DNA from: Rebecca billardiae RCC1528
Lineage: Eukaryota > Haptophyta
NCBI GenBank assembly: GCA_965240325.2
Contig: OZ251223.1
Location: 1,736,001-1,800,000, forward strand
Direction of reading: 5' to 3'
DNA length: 64,000 nucleotides
Shown here in pieces: positions 40,356 through 51,906 of this stretch. The notes beneath the pieces were generated by a model. It was not told the DNA's origin, did not search any database, and worked only from the letters and a program-made list of their open reading frames with translations. Positions within the stretch are counted from its first letter, which is position 1; every line of letters starts with the position of its first letter. Made by a program: the position numbers and the translations under genes.

Positions 40356-43229
40356 ATGAACCGCATCGACAAAACCTTCCCATCGAAGTATCGAACCATC
40401 CCGGCGGCGGCGGCCACGGGTACATTCATTCATCATTCTCCTTGTGAGTACATGGAAGGAAGCCGCATGTCCACCCTGGTGGCCGCGGCGCTCAAGGCGC
40501 AGGATGGCTTGAATGCCCACATGGCTGAGACGGGGACGTTGAGCTCGTCGGATAACACCGGCGAAGACCGCGCCACTGAAGATGTTGAGTGCGCGCCCGG
40601 CGCATCGAACCCACGCGACGCGTCGCTGCCGCACGACTTTGACGCAAACGTTGAAGATCTCCCCGAGCTGCAGCGCACGTGGCGGGGGTGCTTCGCCGAC
40701 CCGGACGTGGAGAGCGCGTACCGTGCGGAGATCTTCTACCCATGTCTTGGCCGCTGCATGTCGCACGTGCTCTTCGTCATGGCCACCTTCAACAGCCTCT
40801 CGTTCCTCGTGCTCTGCTCGAGAGGCCTGTCGCCGGAGCTGAGCGTTGAGCGGCACGGCTGGACTGCAAACGCGCTCGCGCTATTCGTCCTCGTTCAGGT
40901 CGGCATCTTCTTCCGCTCGAGTCACTTCTGCAACGTGCCGATGCACCTGATGGAGGTGATCTCCATCTCAACCCTCGTCGCGCTCAGCGCGTGGTTCCGC
41001 TTCCACCAGCTGCTCGAGCCGAGCTCGGCGTGCGCGACCAACGCGACGCTCATGCTGCGCCTCGGCGCGTTCGTGGCCTTGGTGAGTGCGTACGTCCCGC
41101 TCACCGTCCCGGCGTTCTGCATTGTCTGCGGCGCGTCGATCACGATCGGCGCCACCCTCGACCTATACTTGCCTGACGAGTCCGGCTGGTGCCCGTACAA
41201 CCTCGCGTCGCTGTGCATGCTCGGCTTCGCCACCACCGTCTGCCGGTACCACGTCTCCAAGACGGCGCGCGGCGAGTGGGCGTTCCGCCGGACGGTCGTC
41301 CTCGCGCAGCGAGAGCGGAAATACGTGCACCGCCGCTTCGAGCACGCGCGCTCCGCGCGCCTCCACGCGCAGCACGGGCGAGAGGCGCTCGCCGCCGCGG
41401 CTGCGCGCGCCGAAGAGGGCAAGCTCGCGCGCGCGCGGCTGATCCGCGTGGTGATGCACGACCTGCGCAGCCCGCTGCTCTCCGTGCTCAACGTGACCAA
41501 GCTGCTGCGCGAAGGCCACGAGGGCAAGAAGGCGGCCACGAAGCTCGAGATGGACAAGCTGCTCGACGTGCTCGGCACGTGCTGCGCGCTCATGGAGAAC
41601 ATCGTCTCGGACATCCTCGACTTTGAGCGCATCGACAGCGGCCGGCTCGTGCTCGTGCGCCAGCCGTTCACGCTCGAGCGGCTGCTGCACGAGTCGCACG
41701 CGACGTTCGAAGGGCTCGCGAAGGAGAAGGGCGTCGAGCTCGTGCGCGCGGCGATTGACCAGCAGCTGGGTGGTACCGTGTGGAACGGCGACAAGTGGCG
41801 GCTGCTGCAGTGCCTGAACAACGGCGTGAGCAACGCGATCAAGTTCACCGACCGCGGCGGCGCGGTGTACCTGCGCTGCTGGCTCGGCTCGGACGAGGAG
41901 CGGCAGCAGGACGACGGCGTCGCGCTCGTGCACATCGCCGTCGTGGACACCGGCACCGGCCTGAGCCCGGACCAGGTCGAGCAGCTCAACACGGGTGAGT
42001 GCTTCACGCAGGTCGGCTCCGGGCAGCTCCAGGGCCGCGGCGGGACCGGCCTCGGCCTCTCCATCAGCAAGTCGGTGCGGGCGAGCGCGCGCGCTGAGCC
42101 ATCCGCCAGCGGCGCACGGGCCTCGCGCCGCGCGCCACGCGCCGCGCCTCTCACCGCTCGCATTGTCGCCCGCTCCTCGCCCGCCGCTCGTCGCTGGGCG
42201 CGCGCGTGCAGATCCTCAAGCTGCACGACTCCTCCGAGCTTGTCATCTCCTCGCCGGGCGAGGGGATGGGCTCGACCTTCGAGATGCGGCTGTATCTGCA
42301 GCCGTCCTCGCAGCCCGTGCCCGCGCACGCCATCTCCGAGCACATGGCGCGCGGGCGCCAGCGGCAAGACCTCGGCCGCGACCGGGCGGCTGCCGCCTCG
42401 TCCCACTCGCTCGCCGAGCGGCTCACCCAGCTGGACCAGCGGAGCTCTGTGCCCTCCGTGGCGGCCGCGCGCGACGAGCAGACCGACGACGAGATGGCGC
42501 AGAGCTTCAAGCAACCCGGGACGTCGTCGGTGACGCCCCTCGTGATCCCACCCAACTTCTGCTGCCTGCACGTCGAGGTGAGCCGCTTGCGCCCCCCACC
42601 GCTCCTCGCGCGCCCGCGCCACCCACCGCTCACCGCACCGTCTCCCCTCGCGCGCCGCGCGCCGCGTGCGCTCTCGTGCCGCCCGCACCGCACCGCAGGA
42701 CGACGCTTTCCTCCAGTTGACGCTGCCGCTCACCACCTTCCAGACGGTCGGCGCGCCGTGGCAGACCGCGGAGAACGGCGAGAAGGCCATCGAGATGCTG
42801 GAGGAGCGCAAGAAGTCCGGCCTTCCGCCGTACGACCTCATCCTGATGGACAACCAGATGCCGCGCATGAACGGCGCGACCGCCGTGCGGCTCATGCGCG
42901 CGGGCGGCTTTGCCGGCATGATCGTCGGCATGACCGGGGACCCGATCGGCTCGCCCGACCGCTCCGAGTTCGAGGCGGCCGGTCTGACCGCGTGCATCGA
43001 GAAGGACTCGTCCGGCTGCGAGTACATCTGCCGCGTGCTGCGCTCCTTCATGCTGCCTATCGCCACCTCCGCGAGCCGGCGCGCCAGCTACAACAACCTC
43101 GCCAACCACCTCGGCGAGCTCGGCGCAGCGGTTGGCGAAGAGGACGACGACGATCGCAACTCCAACCGCTCGGGCTCGGTGGCCTCCTCGGCGAAGAAGG
43201 CGAGCAGCGATGTGGCGACGGTGCCCTAA
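40356..43229 (+). CDS. Membrane-bound hybrid histidine kinase, three exons
   Basis: Exons are 40356-42074, 42212-42577 and 42699-43229; introns of 137 nt (GTGCGG...GTGCAG) and 121 nt (GTGAGC...CCGCAG), both phase 0; about 871 residues. Residues about 130-310 hold five or six hydrophobic segments (VLFVMATFNSLSFLVLCSRG, ALALFVLVQVGIFF, LTVPAFCIVCGASITIGATL). The kinase follows: phospho-acceptor His368 in VVMHDLRSPLLSVLN, N-box NNGVSNAIKFTD, G1 VVDTGTGLSP, G2 GRGGTGLGLSISK. After splicing the receiver reads CCLHVE-DDAFLQL, with phospho-acceptor Asp746 in LILMDNQMPRMNG and the conserved Lys in CIEKDSS. It should autophosphorylate on His and pass the phosphate to its own Asp, then to a phosphotransfer protein. 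No extracellular sensor domain is obvious, so the membrane region may itself sense. The start is uncertain; Met at 40449 or 40467 is also possible. Confidence 0.9.
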
Positions 43230-43667
43230 AAGATCGCCCGGGATCGACAGCCCGCGAGACACTGAGTGAGCGAGTGACACCTGCGGGCACGGATGATGAC
43301 CGGACCGCGCCGTGCATGCACACAGACACGGTAGAGTACGTTCAGCCGCCTCGCAGCCTCTCGGGTCCGATCCACTCCAGTCTCCACGGACTCCACTGTC
43401 TCGCGCCCACGCCGCCGAGCGGCCGGGCGGCCGAGCCCACGCTGCACGCACGCACTAGTACTCACTTAGTCACTACGGGCGCTGCTGATTAGTGATTAAC
43501 TTACACTCGCTGCTTAGTGACGTCAGCACCGACGCCTGTCGAGTGTCGGGGCCCGCCGCACGGAATGTGAGCCGAGTTGATGCGCCGGATTACCGGCGTC
43601 CAGCACTCTAGCAAGACCGTAGTCAGTCACTCTTACTCACAGAATTCTCTCTCTCTCTATATATAGG

Positions 43668-43709
<42 letters not shown>

Positions 43710-43777
43710 TAATAACGGTGACACTGAAGTCGAAGCATTAAGATTCACTCAGGCGCAGTCTCCTGAGTCATAATATA
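43230..43777. other. 3' flank of the kinase gene with TA microsatellite
   Basis: GC-balanced DNA without a gene, then CTCTCTCTC followed by a long TA run at about 43651-43707. Confidence 0.5.
43651..43707. repeat. CT/TA microsatellite
   Basis: CTCTCTCTCTCT is followed by TATATATA, GGGG and about 17 TA units. It lies about 70 bp from the boundary of the element at 43778. Confidence 0.95.
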
Positions 43778-45291
43778 TTAAACTGTGCCCTGCTGGCGGG
43801 CGGGGGGGTCGGCGGGCCGTGCCAGTGCTGTCGCAATGTTTCCTCTGCTTCGGGTTCGCGTCTTTCCGCAGCATTCGCTCGTGGCCGGGTGACGGACAGT
43901 CGGACCAGTGACACCTAGGTGACTCAGTTCTCCCACGCGGTGCGGTACGCGTTCGCGCGCATCACTCATCAGCGAGGCCCACACCCACGAGGGAATGTGC
44001 AGCACGCGGGGCGGGGCGGGTAGCCCGTTGCTCCGCGCGAGCGCGGGTACGCGCTGTATGTGCCGCATCTCGACCGCGATGGCGTAATCGAGCGCCTCGC
44101 CGCCGACGAAGCCGCCAGAGTAGATCGTGTGCATGTCCTCCTGACGCCAGCCGAGAGCGGTCGTCGCGAAGACACTTGCCGATGTCCGCTCCGGGCATGA
44201 TGGGCTCGGCGCAGGTCGCGTTGACATCGTACACGGCCGCCAGGCTGAGTACGAGCGCGTTGACGTTCACGCGGTCGTCGCTCTTCGCCTCTTCGACAGG
44301 TCTGGCGCCCGCGTGTTTGGCGGCACGAGGAGCTGTTGGTTGTGCGCGCACGCGCGCACAGCGACAGCGTGTGCCACTCGCGATCGAGAGTGGGCACGAG
44401 CTGCTCACGCAAGCACACGATTCGCAGCGCATCCGTCACCGGCGTGACGACGTCCGCCTCGTCCCGCAGCACCTGCGCCATGGACGAGGACGGCGCGTCG
44501 ATGTTGCATGCTCGACGATTCATCTCTCTGCTGATGGCATCACGGGCTTGTCTGTGTCGCGCTGCGGCGAGGGTCGCCAACTCGCGAAGAGGCGGTTGCT
44601 GCCACGGCGACAGACCCGGGAGGTGCGTCCGCTGCGCGTCGTACGCCGTTGGCGCTTCGACGCCATGCACGCCGGACGTGGGCTTCGGCTGAGGGACCGC
44701 GAGCGACAGTCCGGTGCGCGAGGATTCCGGCGATCGAGTTCAGAAGGCCGCGCCAAATCTTGCGTCACGCGTGCGATGGCGCTTCCCGCCCGCGAGACAC
44801 CTCGTGATGAGGGCCTTTCCGCACCGAGCCCGACGCGCGGCAGTGGATCGCGCGAGGTGGCTGTCGTGCGCAGCGCTTGATGCTATGGCCCGTGCGAGCG
44901 CTCGACGTGCAAGTCAGGCGAGGATCGCCCCAGGTCGCACGATCGTGTCGACGCGCCGAGCGTGCCTCCAGACGCGTCGACTTTTGCCCTCGTTTGACCT
45001 GCACGCGAGACGACGAGGGCAGCAATCGCGAATCGGGCGAAACCCCCCCTCGGGAGTCCTCGCGCGATGTCCGCGCCGGCGTTGGATCTGGCGCGCGCCA
45101 CCCACGCGCTCCGCGCCATGGGCAACCCTTTTTCGGCCGAGCGTCCCCAGTGGTTGCTCAGGAGCTGCGAGGGCGCCCGGTAGTGAGCGAGGCGATTTTC
45201 TTTTCTTTGCGAGGCGATTTTCTTTTTCCTTGTTCTTTTTCTTATCTTTTTCCCGGGCACTACAAGGGGCGGACCTACGGCCCGCCATTAA
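43778..45291 (-). mobile_element. 1.5-kb TTAA-bounded element, copy B
   Basis: It starts at TTAA (43778-43781) followed by ACTGTGCCC and ends GGACCTACGGCCCGCCA before TTAA (45288-45291). It is the reverse complement of copy A across its length. It shares the second TTAA with copy C, so the two are exactly abutting head-to-tail. No perfect terminal inverted repeat exists, though GGCGGGC occurs near both ends. The minus strand carries the same conserved but frameshifted reading frame (about 44290-43970). Confidence 0.8.
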
Positions 45292-46852
45292 ACTGTGCCC
45301 TGGCGGGCGGGGGGGTCGGCGGGCCGTGCCAGTGCTGTCGCAATGTATCCTTTGCGGGTTCGCGTCTTTCCACATTCGCTCGTGGCCGTGGGTGACGGAC
45401 AGTCGAGTGCAAGGACCAGTGACACGTGAAGTTGGCTCCCCGACGTGATGTACACACTACGTTTCACGGTCTGTGACTGTCTGTGCTCTTACAGTCTTAG
45501 AGTATTGTATGCGCATCAGCGAGGCCCACACCCACGAGGGAATGTGCAGCACGCGGGGCGGGGCGGGTAGCCCGTTGCTCCGCGCGAGCGCGGGTACGCG
45601 CTGTATGTGCCGCATCTCGACCGCGATGGCGTAATCGAGCGCCTCGCCGCCGACGAAGCCGGCCGCCAGAGTAGATCATGTGCATGTCCTCCTGCCAGCC
45701 GAGAGCGGTCGTCGGAGGATGCTTGCCGATGTCCGCTCCAGGCATGAAGGGCTCGGCGCAGGTCGCGTTGACGTCGTACACGGCCGCCACGCTGAGCACG
45801 AGCGCGTTGACGTTCACGCGGTCGTCGCTCTTCGCATCTTCGACAGGTCTGGCGCTCGTGTGCTCGGCGGCACGAGGAGCTGTTGGTTGTGCGCGCGCGC
45901 GCGCACAGCGACAGCGTGTGCCACTCGCGATCGAGAGTGGGCAAGCGCTGCTCACGCGGGCACACGAATCGCAGCGCATCCGTCACCGGCGCGACGACTT
46001 CCGCCTCGTCCCGCAGCGCCTGCGCCATGGACGAGGATGGCGCGGCGATGTTGCATGCTCGACGTTTCATCTCTCTGCGGATGGCATCACGGGCTTGTCT
46101 GTGTCGCGCTGCGGCGAGGGTCGCCAACTCGCGATGACGCGGTTGCTGCCACGGCGACAGACCCGGGAGGTGCGTCCGCTGCGCGTCGTACGCCGTTGGC
46201 GCTGCGCTTCCGTCGCATTGGTCACCGTCGACGCCATGCAGGCCGGACGTGGGCTTCGGCTGAGGGACCGCGAGCGACAGTCCGGTGCGCGGATTCCGGC
46301 GATCGAGTTCAGAAGGCCGCGCCAAATCTTGCGTCGCGTGCGATGGCGCTTCCCGCCCGCGAGACGCCTCGTGATGAGGGCTTTCTCGCACCGAGCCCGA
46401 CGCGCGACGGTGGATCGCGCGAGGCGGTCATCGTGCGCAGCGCCTGATGCTATGGCCGGTGCGAGCTTTCGACGTGCACGTCGGGCGAGGATCGCCCCAG
46501 GTCTCACGATCGTGTCGACGCGCCGAGCGTACCGCTCCAAACGCGTCGATTTAGCCCCCGTTCGACCTGCACGCGAGACGACGAGGGCAGCAATCGCGAA
46601 TCGGGCGAAAACCCGTCTAGGGAATCCTCGCGCGATGTCCGCGCCGGCGTTGGATTTGGCGCGCGCGGCCCACGCGCTCCGCGCCATGGGCGAACCACTT
46701 TTCGGCCGAGCGTCCCCAGTGGGAGCTGCGAGGGCGCCCGGTAGTGAGCGAAGCGATTTTCTTTTCTCTGCGAGGCGATTTTCTTTTTTCCTTTTCTTTT
46801 TCTTATCTTTTTCCCGGGCACTACAAGGGGCGGACCTACGGCCCGCCATTAA
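45288..46852 (-). mobile_element. 1.5-kb TTAA-bounded element, copy C
   Basis: It runs from TTAA at 45288 to TTAA at 46849-46852. It differs from copy B by indels (for example an extra block near 46205-46230) and by scattered substitutions. The reading-frame remnant is present on the minus strand at about 46390-45520, with a different set of frame breaks than in copies A and B. Confidence 0.8.
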
Positions 46853-46967
46853 TTCGTCGAGTCGGCTGAAGTGCCCGATTCGTCGACTCGTCCCGGAAGA
46901 CTCCGAAGTTCATTATAATTCTCATTCTGAGTCGTGAGTCGGTCCCTGATCGGCGGTTACACGTACT

Positions 46968-47230
46968 ATGGCCCGCGGTGCAGGGCGGTAGAGCGCGCAG
47001 CGTGCGGAGCCCGCAGCCGCCGCGGCAGTGCGGGCCCTAACCACGTTATTTCAAAAAGATCGATCTTTGATCAAAGAAAAAAGGGACGGGGCACTCACGG
47101 GGCCGGGGCGATTTTCAGCAGGAGGTGGAGATGACCGAGTAATTCGATTTTTTGAGACCGCGTACAGTAGAGACGTTCATTCGGCGAGAAAACGGTTAAC
47201 GGACCGCGCCCACGATCTATTCCCTAAGTA
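46968..47230 (-). repeat. Dispersed repeat R4, minus-strand copy
   Basis: Its reverse complement reads GATCGTGGGCGCGGTCC, GTCTCAAAAAATCG, TTTGATCAAAGATCGATC and ends CTGCACCGCGGGCCAT, colinear with 14655-14853. Confidence 0.8.
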
Positions 47231-47886
47231 AAGTGCGATCTGGACGTGAGCCGGACGTGACTTTAACGTAACGGTTCGTTACGAGCGAATCGTATTCGTC
47301 GTCCCGGATCGCGTGACGTCCGGACTGGGCCACATCCGGATCGGAGGTGACGTGCCCCGCACGATGGCGGATGGGAGGCCAACCCCTGGCTGCGAGCGCG
47401 CCTGCACGTGCCTCCGGACCCGCCTCCCGCTTGCTGCTCACGCAGTCAGCTGCCGACCGTGGCGCATGATCGCAGAAGCAGTGCCGGCAGTACTGCCTGC
47501 ATCAGCTAGTGCCGCGCCGTCGTGGCGCGCGCGGTAGTTGCGTTTGCAGCGCTCGCGCTCGGCGACGGCACGCGCGTGCGGCTCACAGGTCGTGTGTCAA
47601 ATGCGGTCTCGTCGGCGGCGCTTTCGCATGCCACCTCTTGCACCCGTGCCGCCAGCTTCATCGTCTTCATGAGGACTGCTGCTGCTGTCGCCATCCGCTC
47701 TCCATCACCCCGAGTCGCGCGGCGCGCGCGGTAGCAGGGCGTACGGTCACTCACCCGTGCAACGGGTCAAGTGGCCAGAGTAAGTACGTCTGGCTGGTCG
47801 TTGGCTGGCACGGGCCGCAGCGCTAAAGCACCCTGCTGTCACACCCGACTCCTTCAGTACTCCGAGCTCCGCGGCACGACTCACTC

Positions 47887-48057
47887 GGCACGATCGCGGA
47901 CGGGTCGGATCCGAGCTGATCAGCCAGAGTTGGACAGTTTGGCAGCTAGTAATAGTTGTCAGACGGACGTCTGATGCCGATGGCACGATCGCGGACGGGT
48001 CGGATCCGAGCTGATCAGCCAGTTGGACATTTGGCAGCTAGTTGTCAGACGGACGTC
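47887..48057. repeat. Direct duplication, units of about 90 and 76 bp
   Basis: GGCACGATCGCGGACGGGTC, GGATCCGAGCTGATCAGCCA and GTTGTCAGACGGACGTC occur in the same order in both units (from 47887 and 47982). The second unit lacks a few short insertions. Confidence 0.9.
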
Positions 48058-48235
48058 CCGGATTTGACCGGTGCCGGGTGCGGTCTCAGGTCCACTGCTG
48101 TGATTGTGTGAAGTGTGAATGAGTCTCGCGGTCGCAAGCAGGGCGACGGTCGGACTAATAGCTTAACAGTCAGCTCAGAACTGACTTCAACTGGCGAACT
48201 GCCACTACGGCACGCGGAGAGCCGCGAGTGCACGG

Positions 48236-48302
48236 CCACCGCGGGCCCCCAACTGAGTTGATTCTATGCAGAAAAGGACCGCGGAACGCGGTCATTACAA
48301 TA
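48236..48302 (-). repeat. Dispersed repeat R2, minus-strand copy
   Basis: GCGGGCCCCCAACTGAGTTG is followed by AAAAGGACCGCGGAACGCGG and TCATTACAATAATAATAA. The hairpin edge directly adjoins an AAT microsatellite. Confidence 0.75.
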
Positions 48303-51051
48303 ATAATAATAATAATATTACTCACTCACGCACCCTCCTCTCGCCTGACCACGCGCGGCGCGGCCCGTCTGGCCACCCTGTGCCATGCCACTCACTCGCG
48401 TGCCCCCGTGGCCGTGCCGAGGGTATGGGCAGGCGAGGGAGTGCGGGCCATCGGCCGCCGCGGACGCGCGGAGCAGGGCCACAAGTGACTTGAATCTTGC
48501 AGGTGCGCACCTCGCTGCCGCCTGAGCCGCCGCGCCGCGGCGATGCGCTGCCCTCCGCCGATGACGTCGTCTGCGGGCTGGGCTGCATCCGCCGGCCATC
48601 GCGGAGCCAGCTCGACGCGATGAATAAAATTCTCGCGCGTCGGAAATTCTCGCGCGCGCCGGCGCGCGAAACGACCTCTGTCTGACAGCAACCGTCGAGA
48701 ACCCAGGAGGCCAGGACTGGGCTTTCTTTCAAGGTCGGTGCGCAGTGCGACCCAAAAAAAGTCCGGACGAAACCCTAACCCCCTCTATTTCTTTGGTCTT
48801 GTGCATCCCAAGTCCCAACGCTGGCTGATTGAGACCCAGCCGTTTCATCTCCGCGACGTCGATTTTCTGGCGACGCCGCGGAGCGGCTGGCACTTTCCAG
48901 TAGCGGCGGCTCAGAGGCCGCCATCGTGCCGATGGCGAAGCGGCGCACGAAGCGGAACCTCGTCGAGCGAAGCCCCTCGCACGGAGGCGCGGGGGGCGCC
49001 AATGACGGCGCGCGCGCCGCCGCCGCGAATCGGAGCGGTCCGGATGGGTCTGGGCCGGCTGTCTCGCCTGGTGCGCGCCGCGTGCGCGCCGCGCTCACCG
49101 CACGCGCGCTGCTTGTTTGCACCCGGGTGGTTTTGGGCGCGACGGGCACATGTCGGGCAACAACAGCCGTATGACACACTTGGACACACTTTGACGCGTT
49201 GGGGGGGCTGGTGGGGGTCATGCTTGACACGGCCCACGCAAAACTGGCTTGGCTTTTTTTGGCTTTTTTTCGCAATCCGTCATCTCCCTCATGCGGTGCG
49301 CATCCGGCCGCTCCCGTTGCGCCCCGCCGTCCGCGCACGCCAGGCGAGCTGGTGAGTGTCCTCAGCAGTTCAACGTGCACCAGTCCCATCCACTAGAATG
49401 GGCCGGGTGGAGCCCTCATGGCAGCCTTTTCGCCAGATGAGTAGCATGCGCACCGCGTTCACCGCGCAAGCATTGCGTTCGTCGCCACCCGGTATGGCTT
49501 AGCGGTTGGCGACGGGCACATCGGTCGCCGGGCAACAACAGCCGTATGACACATTTGGACACACTTTCACGCGCTGGGAGGGCTGGTGGGGGTCATACTT
49601 GGCACGGCCCATGTGAAACTGGGTTGGTTTTGTTTGGTTTTCGGCCGCAATCTGTCGTCTCACTCATGCGGTGCACATCTGGCCTCAACGGTCGGTTCGG
49701 AGGTGCCCCAGTCTCGGCGTGCGGAGGGCAAGTCAATGAGCAGCATTAAGCAGGTGGTGGCGCGCCTCCCCCGCACGCCGGCATAATAACCCCAGCTGCG
49801 CTACCCGCCGTTGACAAGCACCCTCGCTACGAGGACTTAAACGACGACGGACGAGGACGATACCGGCGCGCGCGCGAAGATGAGTTGGACGCTGTGAGTG
49901 TGACAACAACAAAAGCTACTGTAAATTCTTGCTCAACTCGATGCAACCGTCCCGGGCGTCGTCGCGTCGGCCTACGAAGTGACATCTCGACCGGCGACCC
50001 TGCGTTGGGCCTGCTGCAAGAGCCAGCGAACAGGTAGCTTAGCTGCGAGTGCCGCCGCCGCGCGGCGGTGCCTTTAGCTAGTTTCTTCATTCTTGCTCTC
50101 TCCGCGCGACAGTCGGAGACCATCAGCTTGGATTATGGGCCGGGCGAAGTGCTCGGCACTTACGCCGCTTTCGCCGCATGCGCGCCATACTCACCGTGCT
50201 CACACGGCACGGCTTGGTTATGCGTCGACACTGGTCAGTCTGAAGAGTGACGCCGAGACAGTGCGCCTATACTGCATGACGGCGCAGCCGCGTGCGCGTG
50301 CTGCGGGTCGGCTACTGTCAGCTGAACGCGGCCTCGTGACACAGCAGGACGCACTCTGAGTCTCTGAACCATGGGAGTGGGCGAAGCTGCCAAAGCTTCA
50401 CCTATCTGCTTCTGCCGTGAACACGAGGAGCAGCCTGTGCAGCTTGGGCTCTCGACGTTCGACGTGCAACATCATGATGGCATCATTGCAGCAAGTGCCT
50501 CACTGGCGCGGACGGGACTCACGACGATCGCGCGTTTGCACGGCCCTCGCATGGCAGTCCGCGACAACGTGCTGGCTATCTACTGAGCCCACTGGAGCCG
50601 TGATCGCTCGGCTCGCCGGCGCGCGTGTGTCCACAGGAGTGCTCAAGCCGGCGCAGCGGGCCGTGGTGCCGTGAGACTGAGCGTACATGATGCGGCGTGA
50701 GCTGGCGTGAGGCTGTCAACATGGGTGGCATCAGCACAGGTGACAGCACAGACAGGGACGGAACGCGTTACAGTGCGGACGGCGGAGGCGTAGGCGCTCG
50801 CGGGGGCGGCGACAGCGCGAGGGCGGAAGCGGGGACGGCGCAGCAGGGCCGAGGCGCCATGCTGGCTCCGGTGCGGCGGGGCTTGAAACGGCCGGACGCT
50901 TTTACTGGAAAGCGCCCGCCGCTCCGCGCCAGCGCGGAGCTCGTCAGAAAAGGCGGGGTCTCAACCCGCCAGGTCCCAACGCCGAGCCCACTAACTTCGT
51001 CCGTCCATCAAGAAGATACATACCCCCATACTGGTAAGTATCGTCATTGTC
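48303..51051. other. Long stretch without a supported gene
   Basis: Several short frames occur on both strands. One plus-strand piece at about 48502-48685 follows an acceptor-like CTTGCAG and reads plausibly (ADDVVCGLGCIRRPSRSQLD), but it has no homology I can name and no partner exon. A diverged direct duplication lies at 49141-49690. GTAAGT at about 51036 could be the donor of a 5' UTR intron of the next gene. Confidence 0.35.
49141..49690. repeat. Diverged direct duplication (49141-49316 and 49510-49690)
   Basis: Both units contain GACGGGCACAT, GGGCAACAACAGCCGTATGA, TTGGACACACTTT, GGCTGGTGGGGGTCAT and CTCATGCGGTGC in the same order, with many substitutions between them. Each encodes a similar short peptide (TAHAKLAW / TAHVKLGW), but neither is open for a meaningful length. 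Confidence 0.8.
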
Positions 51052-51906
51052 ATGGTGGGCACCCTCAAGCAGAAAGCTGTGAAGACAACGAATACCCTGC
51101 TCGATCCAGACGGACCGGAGCTGACGGCGGAGCAGCGGGCTGCAATGCGTACGCTGCAAGCTTCGCTGCGCGCCGGCCTCTCGGCAATGTATGACGAATT
51201 TTCGTCCAAGGCGGGTTGGCGCCTTCGGCTCAAGATGCCGGGGCGAATTGCCATCCCGCCGTTGATGCTACTCGCATATTGCCTGCTGGTGCTTGCTGAC
51301 TCGGCGGTGAACTTCGGCCAACGCGTCATCGACTTACAAGAGGAGGACGAGCGCGACCTCGTTCTCTCTCTGATCACCACGCGCCAGCACTTCTGGGTGC
51401 TGTTTGCGTTGCGTGTACTTGTGACGATGCCACTGCTCATGATCGGCGGGTTCGGTGAGCCGTTCAACCTGGTCCTGCGGCGGTACGTGGAGTTGTACGA
51501 GAGTTACGCCGCCGTCTGCAAGCGCTTTGGAGACAATCCCGCCGTCGACTGGCCCCACGCCGTGCTCATGCACGTCGCCACGCGCGAGAAGATGGTCAAG
51601 GGAGCCCTCTGCATGCTCACGACATTCCTGGTGAACGCGATGGCAGAGACGCTCCTCGACTGCGTGTTCAACATGGTGGCGATCTATTTCCTCGCCAACC
51701 TTGACGTGTGGGCCGAAAACAATGTCTCGAACAACGCCTACTCCGACGTCGGCCGCTGGCTGAGTCAGACGGAGGCCCTCGCAAAATACCGTTACAACCC
51801 GCCGCGCGACGCAGGTAAACGCCTGGCAGAGGCGCCAACCGCGTATGCGGTGGAATGCTTCCTGAGCTTCTGGAGCATCGAGAAGGTCGAGGCATCCTAT
51901 TCTTGA
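51052..51906 (+). CDS. Orphan multi-pass membrane protein
   Basis: Open frame of 284 residues from the ATG at 51052. I do not recognise the family. A charged N-terminal helix (residues about 1-60, LTAEQRAAMRTLQASLRAGL) is followed by hydrophobic segments at about 64-86 (IAIPPLMLLAYCLLVLADSA), about 119-140 (WVLFALRVLVTMPLLMIGGF) and about 180-215 (ALCMLTTFLVNAMAETLLDC, VFNMVAIYFLANLDVW), giving three or four membrane passes. Loops are charged (IDLQEEDERDLV). Codon use matches the neighbouring real genes and no mirrored frame of equal quality exists, which supports coding. The C-terminus ends after FLSFWSIEKVEASYS. An upstream exon is possible. Confidence 0.6.
   Translation: MVGTLKQKAVKTTNTLLDPDGPELTAEQRAAMRTLQASLRAGLSAMYDEFSSKAGWRLRLKMPGRIAIPPLMLLAYCLLVLADSAVNFGQRVIDLQEEDERDLVLSLITTRQHFWVLFALRVLVTMPLLMIGGFGEPFNLVLRRYVELYESYAAVCKRFGDNPAVDWPHAVLMHVATREKMVKGALCMLTTFLVNAMAETLLDCVFNMVAIYFLANLDVWAENNVSNNAYSDVGRWLSQTEALAKYRYNPPRDAGKRLAEAPTAYAVECFLSFWSIEKVEASYS

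Larger units (their letters stand above)
46853..48235. other. Intergenic repeat-rich stretch, no supported gene
   Basis: Holds an R4 copy (46968-47230) and a direct duplication (47887-48057). Short frames at 47217-47754 on both strands have no domains. Confidence 0.4.

Noticed and set aside
48770-48782. Telomere-like AAACCCTAACCCC
   Set aside because: A single short occurrence without tandem repetition.
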